A stretch of 64,000 nt of DNA, taken from NCBI RefSeq assembly GCF_036568125.1, contig NZ_DATCTF010000015.1, positions 235,887 to 299,886 on the forward strand, written 5' to 3'. Numbering within the stretch: the stretch's first letter is position 1; each line of letters opens with the position of its first letter. Both the position numbers and the translations under genes were made by a program. This document shows positions 56,479 to 64,000 of this stretch, one piece after another. The DNA is from Magnetovibrio sp. GTDB lineage: Bacteria; Pseudomonadota; Alphaproteobacteria; Rhodospirillales; Magnetovibrionaceae. The notes under the pieces were generated by a model. It was not told the origin of the DNA. It worked only from the letters and a program-made list of their open reading frames with translations, and did not search any database.

Positions 56479-57168
56479 ATGCAGCAAGCCACCGAACTCA
56501 TCGTCAGCAACGCCGGGAAATATCCCGAATTCCGCTACTATCTCAGCATCATGAAGAAGGCGGAAATGAACCTGTCGAGCCAACCGGATATCTGTATAGA
56601 AACCTGCAAATCCCTGCTCGAAGGAATTTCGAAGTCGATCATTGAACGGCTCGACACGACCTCTGAGCGTAAGGAACTAGACAAAAAAGAGGTCGGCCCC
56701 CTCATCAAACAGGCGGCACGACTGCTCAAACAAGAAGACAATGTAATCGAAGATGATTTCGTCTCCCGGTGTTCTTCGTTGGCATATGCGCTGGCGACGC
56801 TTCGTAATGAGCGCGGGGACATATCCCACGGAAAGGCCGTTCCAAAGGCAACTGCAAGCAATGACCGTTTATCTTCGCTCTGCCTGTCGATGACAGGAAA
56901 CGTGATTTGTTACTTGCTCGATGCTTTTTACGGCCTTGCACCACAACCTAAGCAGGCCGAAGCCAAATCCATTGAAATCATGGAGCAGGAACCAGACCTG
57001 CCTATCATCCCCTACGACGACAATACGGATTTCAATGATTGGCTGGATGGGAAATACCCGTTGCCGGAAGGTCGGTTGATCTACAGCAACGCCTTATACG
57101 AACTGTACTATGAAGACTATATAATTCAGCTTGAGGAGTTCCGTGAAAACCTAGGGGAAGAAGCATGA
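56479..57168 (+). CDS. Abi_C-like protein inside the hsd operon
   Basis: ATG 56479 follows GAGG (a GTG at 56467 overlaps hsdS). The 229-residue helical protein contains a ATLRNERGDISHGKA motif (~104-118), the RN-x-x-G-x-x-SHG core of the abortive-infection C-terminal domain (Abi_C), preceded by ICIETCKSLLEGISKSI. Such domains occur in phage-defence genes. It overlaps hsdR by 4 nt, so it is made with the restriction system. Role unproven. Confidence 0.7.
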   Translation: MQQATELIVSNAGKYPEFRYYLSIMKKAEMNLSSQPDICIETCKSLLEGISKSIIERLDTTSERKELDKKEVGPLIKQAARLLKQEDNVIEDDFVSRCSSLAYALATLRNERGDISHGKAVPKATASNDRLSSLCLSMTGNVICYLLDAFYGLAPQPKQAEAKSIEIMEQEPDLPIIPYDDNTDFNDWLDGKYPLPEGRLIYSNALYELYYEDYIIQLEEFRENLGEEA

Positions 57169-60056
57169 CGCAGTCCGAAGCGGAACTCGAAAAGAACCTT
57201 GTTAAACGGCTCAGCGGCCTTGGTTACGACACAGTGACCATCCGCGATAGCGAAGAATTGTTGACGAATCTTCGCACGCAGCTATCCAAGCACAACGAAG
57301 CAGCTTTAGGCGATAACCCGTTTACCGATGGTGAATTCGAAAAGGTCCTCAATCACCTCGATAAGGGCAATGTCTTCGACCGTGCCAAAACGTTGCGGGA
57401 TCGTTTTGCTCTAACCCGTGACGACGGTTCGACGGCTTACATTCAGTTCATCAACATGGATGAATGGTGCCGTAACGAATATCAGGTCACGCACCAAATT
57501 ACCCAGGAAGGTACGTACAAAAACCGCTACGACGTAACGCTTCTCATAAATGGCTTGCCGCTTGTTCAGATCGAACTCAAGCGCCGTGGCATAGAAATGA
57601 AAGAAGCGTTCAATCAGATCAATCGCTATCAGCGGCATTCCTTCTGGTCGGCGCGTGGTCTATTCAACTACGTGCAGATATTCGTCATCTCTAACGGCGT
57701 CAACACGAAGTACTACGCCAACCAGCGGAAGCAGCACTTCAAGCAGACGTTCTTTTGGGCGAAGACGGACAACAAACTTGTTACACATCTGGATGAATTT
57801 ACCGACGATTTTTTGGAGAAATGCCACGTCTCCAAGATGATTTGCCGCTATATCGTGTTGCAGGAGGCCGACCGCATTTTGATGGTGCTGCGGCCCTATC
57901 AGTACTACGCGGTTGAGCGCATCGTCGAACAGGTTAAGGCCAGCCGAAAGAACGGCTATATCTGGCACACGACGGGTTCGGGCAAGACGCTCACCAGCTT
58001 CAAGGCCGCACAGATTTTGACAAGCTTCCCTAAGGTGACGAAGGTTGTCTTCGTGGTGGATCGCGCTGACCTGGACTACCAGACCACGCGGGAATTCAAT
58101 CATTTCGCCAAGGGAAGCGTTGACGGAACGAACAATACCCGCGAACTCGTCAAGCAGTTTGGGAATACGGGAACCAAGCTAATCGTCACGACGATCCAGA
58201 AGCTTAATAACGCCGTCAACAACGACCGCTATGACGAGACCATGCAGGCCCTCAAGGATGAGCGTATCGTCTTCATCTTCGACGAATGCCATCGCTCGCA
58301 ATTTGGCGAAACGCACAAGCGCATTACCGAGTATTTCAGCCATGCCCAAATGTTCGGTTTCACCGGCACGCCGATCTTTGCCGACAATGCGGCACGGAAC
58401 GCTTTGGGCATGCGCACCACGAAAGACTTGTTCGGCGAACAGCTACATCAATACGTCATCACCGATGCTATCCGCGACCAGAACGTTCTGAAATTCTCCG
58501 TCGAGTATTGGGGGAAGCTCCGGCGGAAAGACGGTAGCCTGATCGACGAGAAAGTCGCCGGGATCGACACGAAGGAATTTTTCGAAAACCCTGACCGGAC
58601 GGAAGGCATTGTCGATTGGGTCATCGCCAATCATGGACGAAAGACTCACAGCAAAGACTTCACCGCCATGATGGCGGTGGGCAGCGTCGATATGCTCATC
58701 CAATACTACGAACAATTCAAAGCGAAGCGTGAAGCCGGGCTCCATGACCTTCGCATTGCGGCGATTTTCACCTTCGCGGCGAACGAAGATGACAAGGATG
58801 CGGACGGCCTTATTGGCGACCCTGATTTCAATATCACCAGTAGCGCGCCGGAAAACAGGCACAGTCGTGAAATGCTCGACGAGTTCATTGCCGATTACAA
58901 CAGGCAGTACGGAACGAATTTCAGCACGAAATCGAACGACGGTTTCTACAACTACTACAAGGATATCGCCAAGCGCGTCAAAGAACGCGACAAGGAAGGT
59001 TTTCAGGACAAAGACCGCGTTGACGTTCTACTCGTCGTCAATATGTACCTGACCGGCTTTGATGCGAAGAAGGTCAATACGCTCTACGTTGATAAGAACT
59101 TGCGATATCACGGCCTTATTCAAGCCTATTCACGCACGAACCGGATTCTGAATGACGTTAAGAGCCAGGGGAATATCGTCTGTTTCCGCAATCTCAAGGC
59201 CAACACAGACGAAGCGATTGCCCTGTTTTCCGACAAAAACGCCAGCGAAGAAATTCTGATCGAACCCTATGAGGTCTATGTCGATCAATTCAATGAGGGT
59301 GTGAAGGAACTCCTGCAAATCGCACCAGCCCCCAAAGCCGTCGATACCCTCAAGGATGAGAACGAGCAGCTTGCCTTCATCAAGGCGTTCCGTCGGCTCA
59401 TGCGGACCTTAAATGTCCTTACCAGCTTTTCCCAATTCACATGGTCCGATTTGTTTATGGACGAACAAACGTTCAACGATTTCCGCAGTAAGTATTTAGA
59501 CCTGTACGACCAAACTCGCGCCAAGCCGGAACAGGAAGAAAAATCCTCGATTCTGAAAGAGGTGGATTTCGAACTGGAATTGATCCGCCGCGATGAAATC
59601 AATGTCGCCTATATCCTTGCGCTATTGGCAAAACTAAAGGAAGCGGAAGCCTCGGACGATCCCGACGAAAAGGCATCTGCCGATCAACGGCGCAAATCCA
59701 TTCTCGATTTTCTGGGGTCTGAACCGCAGCTTCGCAGCAAGCGCGAACTGATCGAAAAATTCATCAATAATAATCTGCCCAAGATTCAATCCGCCGACGA
59801 GGTGGAGGGAGCGTTCGACGAATTTTGGACGGTGGAGCGGGAACGCACAATTCAAGCCCTATGCAATGATGAAGGCTTAAACCTTGACGTCATCTCCGAA
59901 ATCATCAACGAATATCACTTCACCCAACGTGCACCGCTTCGGGAAACCATCGTTTCGGCCCTCATAGAAAAGCCCAAAGTTCGGGAACGGAAAAGCATCA
60001 TCGAACGCGTGAAGCAGAAACTGTTGGATATCGTAGGAACGTTCGATGACAGATAA
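57165..60056 (+). CDS. hsdR: Type I restriction enzyme subunit HsdR
   Basis: The 963-residue motor/nuclease has an N-terminal PD-(D/E)xK nuclease (Asp123, Glu137-x-Lys139 in VQIELKRRG), Walker A TTGSGKT (269-275), the DECH box (373-376), GFTGTP and late helicase motifs (YLTGFDAKKVNTLYVDKNL, QAYSRTNR). It translocates and cuts unmodified DNA with HsdM/HsdS. It overlaps both neighbours. Confidence 0.97.
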   Translation: MTQSEAELEKNLVKRLSGLGYDTVTIRDSEELLTNLRTQLSKHNEAALGDNPFTDGEFEKVLNHLDKGNVFDRAKTLRDRFALTRDDGSTAYIQFINMDEWCRNEYQVTHQITQEGTYKNRYDVTLLINGLPLVQIELKRRGIEMKEAFNQINRYQRHSFWSARGLFNYVQIFVISNGVNTKYYANQRKQHFKQTFFWAKTDNKLVTHLDEFTDDFLEKCHVSKMICRYIVLQEADRILMVLRPYQYYAVERIVEQVKASRKNGYIWHTTGSGKTLTSFKAAQILTSFPKVTKVVFVVDRADLDYQTTREFNHFAKGSVDGTNNTRELVKQFGNTGTKLIVTTIQKLNNAVNNDRYDETMQALKDERIVFIFDECHRSQFGETHKRITEYFSHAQMFGFTGTPIFADNAARNALGMRTTKDLFGEQLHQYVITDAIRDQNVLKFSVEYWGKLRRKDGSLIDEKVAGIDTKEFFENPDRTEGIVDWVIANHGRKTHSKDFTAMMAVGSVDMLIQYYEQFKAKREAGLHDLRIAAIFTFAANEDDKDADGLIGDPDFNITSSAPENRHSREMLDEFIADYNRQYGTNFSTKSNDGFYNYYKDIAKRVKERDKEGFQDKDRVDVLLVVNMYLTGFDAKKVNTLYVDKNLRYHGLIQAYSRTNRILNDVKSQGNIVCFRNLKANTDEAIALFSDKNASEEILIEPYEVYVDQFNEGVKELLQIAPAPKAVDTLKDENEQLAFIKAFRRLMRTLNVLTSFSQFTWSDLFMDEQTFNDFRSKYLDLYDQTRAKPEQEEKSSILKEVDFELELIRRDEINVAYILALLAKLKEAEASDDPDEKASADQRRKSILDFLGSEPQLRSKRELIEKFINNNLPKIQSADEVEGAFDEFWTVERERTIQALCNDEGLNLDVISEIINEYHFTQRAPLRETIVSALIEKPKVRERKSIIERVKQKLLDIVGTFDDR

Positions 60057-61116
60057 AACAGAACAGTCAAAAATCGAGAAGTTTTTCTGCAATGACTGCG
60101 GACAAAGAACAAAGCACTTTGTCCGAGCGGAATATTCAAAAATTGATAGCGATGACCATGCAATGGTTAGTTTCTGCCAACGACTTCTGATCATTGAATG
60201 CTGCGGCTGTGAACATCTAGCTTTAGTGAAGAAGACGCAATTTTCAGAGGATATCGATTTCCGTTACGACCCTTTGACTGAGGAGCACGTACCTGTCGAA
60301 ATATGGGACGAGACTATTTACCCGCCCGTTAGCTATCGAAGCCCGCCACCCTGGTTTGACGACCTTCCCGACGACACGCTTCGCGAAATTTCGGCGGAAA
60401 TCTACAAATCACTTCAAACGGGCTCGCACTATCTCGCGACTTTCGGCTCTCGCACATTGATCGACCGCCTGATTGTGCTGACTGTTGGCGATAAGAGCAA
60501 TTTCCAGAAGGGGCTACAAGCATTACAAGATACCGGCATGTTGTCCCCTCACGAGCGGGACATTCTCCACCCCGTTGTTGATGCCGGAAATGCCGCAGCC
60601 CATCGCGGTTGGGCTCCTTCCAAAGAACAGCTTAAGGTAATCCTTGATACGGTTGAGGGCCTTATCCATCGCTTACTTGTTTTGCCAAAGCTTGCGGAAG
60701 AATTGGAAGAGGCTGTTCCTGGCCGGGGCGGAGGAGCGAAAGTCAGGATCGTCAAGCCGGTAATCACGGTCGAAGACAAAATCGAAGCCGCGCCAAAAGA
60801 GTTACGTGCCGTTTACGACGAACTTGCGGGCGTGCTGAAGGCATTGGGGGACGACGTAACCGTTCATCCGCAAAAGCACTACATGGCATTCCGCCGGAAC
60901 CGAAATTTCGCCTCCGTGCAGATCTACAATCAGAAGCGAGTGATACGGGTCTACTTGAACCTCGACCCAGATTCTATCGAACTAAATGCAGACATGATGC
61001 GTGACGTTCGCCAAATCGGACATTTTGGGACGGGCGATTTGGAAATCACCATCAAAACGAAGAAAGATATCGAGAAGATGTCCGACTTTATCACGGCCAG
61101 CTATGCAGCATCATAG
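60046..61116 (+). CDS. DUF4145-like protein with C-terminal DUF5655-type domain
   Basis: The 356-residue protein overlaps hsdR by 11 nt. It begins with a Cys pair FFCNDCGQRTKHF and a later ECCGCEH typical of DUF4145 zinc-binding proteins, which often stand beside type I restriction genes. After a helical middle it ends with YMAFRRNRNFASVQIYNQKRVIRVYLNLD, a DUF5655-like strand set. A helper role in restriction or defence is likely but unknown. Confidence 0.65.
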   Translation: MTDKTEQSKIEKFFCNDCGQRTKHFVRAEYSKIDSDDHAMVSFCQRLLIIECCGCEHLALVKKTQFSEDIDFRYDPLTEEHVPVEIWDETIYPPVSYRSPPPWFDDLPDDTLREISAEIYKSLQTGSHYLATFGSRTLIDRLIVLTVGDKSNFQKGLQALQDTGMLSPHERDILHPVVDAGNAAAHRGWAPSKEQLKVILDTVEGLIHRLLVLPKLAEELEEAVPGRGGGAKVRIVKPVITVEDKIEAAPKELRAVYDELAGVLKALGDDVTVHPQKHYMAFRRNRNFASVQIYNQKRVIRVYLNLDPDSIELNADMMRDVRQIGHFGTGDLEITIKTKKDIEKMSDFITASYAAS

Positions 61117-61139
61117 AAGAGCAATTACACCCTGGGAAT

Positions 61140-61400
61140 ATGCCCGCATTGAGTGAATGCGAGAGTTATGCTATACACATTAATGAGGCACTTAGGCAGC
61201 TTCCATGCTGGGTAAGCGCTGTTTTGACGAGCTTGAATTCAGTAGGACTCGTTCCCTTTTGCACACTCGCTTTTTTGGTTATCACATACGCTGACCAAAT
61301 GTCAGGGAAAGGAAAGGGAAACATGAAAACTGACTGGATGAAAGACTTTGCTATTAGCTTTTTTGCAGGCATCCTCTCGTCACTGACAGTAGCTGCCTAA
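61140..61400 (+). CDS. Small putative membrane protein at the island's end
   Basis: The 86-residue frame has two hydrophobic stretches (LTSLNSVGLVPFCTLAFLVITYA and FAISFFAGILSSLTVAA) split by GKGKGNMKTDWMKD. No family is recognised, and it may be a spurious ORF. It would follow the DUF4145-like gene by 23 bp. Confidence 0.35.
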   Translation: MPALSECESYAIHINEALRQLPCWVSAVLTSLNSVGLVPFCTLAFLVITYADQMSGKGKGNMKTDWMKDFAISFFAGILSSLTVAA

Positions 61401-61606
61401 GTGCCCCAAACCTAAACTGCCTCGGCATGCATCGAGCGTTTGATGCACAGTTCACAGATTTCTACTTTGTCGTTTCCACAAACACTTATCCTTTGCGACT
61501 TCCTCGCCGTCTGGAACCTCAAATACATTTTGTCGCTTTAAGGCGTCTGAAACTCCAACAAAGTAACGCGCCGTTTGGAGTTATCCAACTACGGGGAACG
61601 TTCTGC

Positions 61607-61624
61607 CTGTGCCAAAACTGTGCC
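61607..61624. repeat. Candidate integrase arm-type sites near attR
   Basis: CTGTGCC at 61607-61613 and 61618-61624 matches the pair near attL with the same 11-bp spacing. Here it is non-coding, so the match is not explained by the integrase protein sequence. A further CTGTGCC (61725-61731) abuts the core. Confidence 0.45.
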
Positions 61625-61729
61625 ATGACCAGTCCGATTCTGTCCCTTTTAATCCCCGTTATTCGGATAAAGCAACAACAGCGCCCAAACAACGCATTGA
61701 TTTTACTACTAATTAGAATTGAAACTGTG

Positions 61730-61781
61730 CCTTGGTAAGGGTGAGGTCGACAGTTCAATTCTGTCCGGCGGCACCATTCTC
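61730..61781 (+). repeat. attR: right copy of the 52-bp attachment repeat
   Basis: It is identical to 51688-51739 and carries only the 3' part of tRNA-Thr (from the anticodon loop on), so the tRNA copy is not functional. It marks the right end of the island. The 61401-61729 stretch before it holds no supported gene. Confidence 0.93.
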
Positions 61782-61815
61782 CCCAATGATTTACACCGAA
61801 CTTGCTCTGCTCTGT

Positions 61816-61869
61816 TTAGGCCGACTGCGCCGAAACTGTGCCATAGGCGTTTATGGCTCCGATTGCCCG
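61816..61869 (-). pseudogene. Remnant of a second integrase gene, C-terminal end only
   Basis: The minus strand encodes RAIGAINAYGTVSAQSA and a stop, nearly the same as the last residues of the island integrase (RAIGALNAYGTVSAQSA). At DNA level 61814-61869 matches 51771-51826 at 52 of 56 bases, then similarity ends. It lies at about the same distance from attR as the intact integrase does from attL. Only the 3' end is left. Confidence 0.8.
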
Positions 61870-62104
61870 CGCCACCCAGCCCTCTTGCCACACCCTGTTG
61901 CGTCGCCCTACGCTATGGTCGTCACCACAGGGCGATTAAAGCGTTCAAAGCCTCTTATAGAAACCGGACTACATAGCAATAAGGTCTGGTCTATACGCCT
62001 TGGGGCGATATGGATTTCGCTTGAATAAAATTACATCGTCGGCGTAAAACCTCTATAAGCTTTATATTGTTACCCGCAATTCTCACTATGCTTGCCGAGG
62101 ACAC

Positions 62105-64000
62105 ATGGCCTCCACACCAAATTCCAGTGGATCTCTGACATCCGTCCCCATCAACGGTAGTGGGAACAGTGCGATTGACGCTCTGACCTATGCAGGGGGA
62201 TCGATCAATACGAAGTGGGGCGGCGCGATCGGCACCGGAACGACGGTGACCTACAGCTTTCCGGGCAGCAGCGGCACAAGTTACTGGGATACGGCCTCAT
62301 ACAGTTACGGCACGTCAGGGTCCGAACCGTATTCGATGACGTACTTCAATGCGACCCAAAAAGCCGCATTTCGCACGCTCGCAAATCTGTACAACGAAAT
62401 CGCAAACGTCAATTTGACCGAAGTAGCCGACAATGCATCCGTCGTCGGCGATATTCGCATTGCGTTTAGCAACAACCTCATCGGCAGCGGTGCCAGTGGT
62501 TGGACTTATGCACACGCCTACACCGTCGGTTCTTCGGTAACGGCACTGCCGATGCACGGTGATATTTGGATCGAGCCTTCGTACAATTCCTCAGTTCCAG
62601 GATCGTATTCTGCACACGTTGTCGCGCACGAACTTGGTCATGCCTTGGGCCTGAAGCACACTTTTCAGGGCACGACATTGCCGACGGCGCAGGATTCTAC
62701 GCAATACTCGCTCATGTCCTATACGGATTACAGTGCATATGGAACGTATTATCCTTATACGCCTCAGCTCTATGACGTCTTGACGCTGCAGTATTTATAT
62801 GGCGCGAACATGACCACGCGTACAGGCAATGATGCCTATACGATCACGTCCATGTCCTACAACAACAGCGCATCTGCCGTCGTGGTCAGAACCATTTGGG
62901 ACGCCGGCGGCAGCGATACCCTCAGCGCCGCCGACCAAACCTTGGCTGCGACCATCAATCTCAATGCAGGCAGCTTCAGTTCCATCGGCGTCAAGCAAGG
63001 CGGTGGGGCTGCGCTGAACAATATCTCTATCGCCTTCGGGGCCAGCATCGAAAACGCAACCGGTGGCAGCGGCAACGACACGCTGATCGGCAATGCCCTC
63101 AACAATATTCTCAATGGCGGTGCAGGCAGTGATGCCATGAACGGCGGGGCCGGCAACGATACCTATATTGTCGACAATGTCGGCGACACCATCACCGACA
63201 GCGCTGGCACCGACACGGTGGAAAGCTCGATCAGCTATACACTGTCGTCGACACTGGAACATTTGACCCTCACCGGCAGCGCGGCGATCAACGCCACTGG
63301 CAATGCGTCCGCCAATACACTGACCGGCAATGCAAATAACAACATCCTTGACGGCGGCGCAGGCAGCGACACGATGAACGGCGGGGCCGGCAACGACACC
63401 TATATTGTCGACAATGTCGGCGACACCATTACCGACAGCGCTGGTATCGATACGGTACAAAGCTCAGTCTCGTATACCCTCGCGACAAATTTGGAATACC
63501 TTACCCTGACCGGCACGAGTGCGATCAACGCCACCGGCAACAGTCTCGCCAACACCCTTACCGGCAATGCAAGCAACAACGTTCTTGATGGCGGCGCGGG
63601 GGCCGACACGTTGCGCGGCGGCGCGGGCGACGATGTTTACGTGGTGGATTCGGCATCCGACGTCGTGAGCGAGAACGCATCCGAGGGCACCGACGAAGTG
63701 CAGACTGCGCTGGCCTACACGTTGGGTACCAACCTCGAAAACCTCACCCTCACCGGCAGTGCTGCCGTGAACGGCACTGGCAACACATTGAACAACGTCA
63801 TCACCGGTAACGCGGGCAACAACACGTTGAACGGCGGTGCGGGCAACGACGTCATGAGTGGCGGTGCGGGCGACGACACCATGATGTGCGATACGGCTGC
63901 CGACCAGGTTGACGGCGGCGACGGCACCGACACGGCCGATTACAGCGCCGTTGCCAGTGGCCTGTCCATCGACCTGCTCTACAGCGGCAGCGCGGTGATC
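62105..64000 (+). CDS. M10 (serralysin-type) metalloprotease with RTX repeats, cut by window end
   Basis: GAGG precedes ATG 62105; 632 codons are open to the window edge. Residues ~20-230 form the metalloprotease: HELGHALGLKH (175-185; three zinc His and catalytic Glu) and Met-turn YSLMSYT (~201-207). From ~310 on come RTX nonapeptides (GGSGNDTL, GGAGNDTYIVD), which bind Ca2+ and guide type I secretion; there is no N-terminal signal peptide, as expected. The C-terminal secretion signal lies beyond the window. Confidence 0.93.
   Translation, partial: MASTPNSSGSLTSVPINGSGNSAIDALTYAGGSINTKWGGAIGTGTTVTYSFPGSSGTSYWDTASYSYGTSGSEPYSMTYFNATQKAAFRTLANLYNEIANVNLTEVADNASVVGDIRIAFSNNLIGSGASGWTYAHAYTVGSSVTALPMHGDIWIEPSYNSSVPGSYSAHVVAHELGHALGLKHTFQGTTLPTAQDSTQYSLMSYTDYSAYGTYYPYTPQLYDVLTLQYLYGANMTTRTGNDAYTITSMSYNNSASAVVVRTIWDAGGSDTLSAADQTLAATINLNAGSFSSIGVKQGGGAALNNISIAFGASIENATGGSGNDTLIGNALNNILNGGAGSDAMNGGAGNDTYIVDNVGDTITDSAGTDTVESSISYTLSSTLEHLTLTGSAAINATGNASANTLTGNANNNILDGGAGSDTMNGGAGNDTYIVDNVGDTITDSAGIDTVQSSVSYTLATNLEYLTLTGTSAINATGNSLANTLTGNASNNVLDGGAGADTLRGGAGDDVYVVDSASDVVSENASEGTDEVQTALAYTLGTNLENLTLTGSAAVNGTGNTLNNVITGNAGNNTLNGGAGNDVMSGGAGDDTMMCDTAADQVDGGDGTDTADYSAVASGLSIDLLYSGSAVI
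63110..63650 (+). repeat. Tandem RTX coding repeats of about 240 bp
   Basis: A unit of about 80 codons (GGAGSD.MNGGAGNDTYIVDNVGDTITDSAG followed by SYTL and GNASANTLTGNA-type text) starts near 63116 and again near 63356, with a more diverged third copy near 63596. The first two are almost identical at the DNA level. Confidence 0.8.

Larger units (their letters stand above)
51688..61781. mobile_element. Integrated genomic island in tRNA-Thr (about 10 kb) with type I restriction-modification
   Basis: It is bounded by a perfect 52-bp direct repeat (51688-51739 and 61730-61781) that includes the 3' end of the tRNA. It carries a tyrosine integrase next to the intact tRNA, a HTH gene, a palindrome-rich spacer and the hsdM-hsdS-abi-hsdR operon plus a further gene. 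Parts, especially hsdS, look clearly richer in A+T than the core genome. There are no conjugation or phage structural genes, so it is non-conjugative or mobilised by a helper. Confidence 0.9.

Overview
The window looks like an alphaproteobacterium of the Rhodospirillales type, with fairly high G+C. The evidence is the conserved order murA - hisG - hisD - UPF0262 - low-molecular-weight phosphatase - infA - maf - rng - yacG - tRNA-Phe, the short HisG, and families typical of the class (EipB, DUF3126, DUF6489, UPF0262). The species cannot be named from the sequence alone.

Layout. 1-13.9 kb: housekeeping and envelope genes (aminotransferase, gamma-glutamyltransferase-like lipoprotein, M48 chaperone-protease, DsbA-like protein, EipB, ArfB, NnrS, OmpA lipoprotein, glycosyltransferase, thioredoxin). 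14-17.3 kb: a PAS histidine kinase, a zinc-ribbon protein and a secreted Gly/Tyr-repeat protein. 17.4-28.2 kb (minus strand): one long operon, urtABCDE followed by ureDABCEFG, i.e. urea uptake plus a complete nickel urease. 28.7-33.5 kb (plus strand, divergent): an RpoN-type promoter, a guanidine-I (ykkC) riboswitch, a NitT/TauT-type ABC importer, a guanidine-hydrolase-like ureohydrolase, and two small proteins that may handle nickel. 33.6-40.5 kb: a second arginase-family enzyme, a TetR regulator, a second importer, a creatininase homologue with altered active-site residues, and two SDR dehydrogenases. 40.5-51.5 kb: a DMT exporter, a MASE1/CHASE kinase, tRNA-Phe and the conserved core block above.

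51.7-61.8 kb is a 10-kb island in the 3' end of tRNA-Thr(GGT). It is bounded by a perfect 52-bp repeat and carries an integrase, a HTH gene, a striking palindrome-packed spacer, and a type I restriction-modification operon with two extra genes. Just outside its right end lies the tail of a second, related integrase. The window ends inside an M10 (serralysin-type) RTX protease.

The most coherent system is a guanidine-to-ammonia locus. Guanidine is imported and hydrolysed to urea and ammonia, and urea is then split by urease. Both divergent operons have a -24/-12 promoter, which points to nitrogen-limitation control, and the guanidine arm also has a ligand-sensing riboswitch. The least understood pieces are the His-tailed 131-residue protein next to the guanidine hydrolase, the HupE-like 71-residue protein, the creatininase variant, and the palindrome field in the island.
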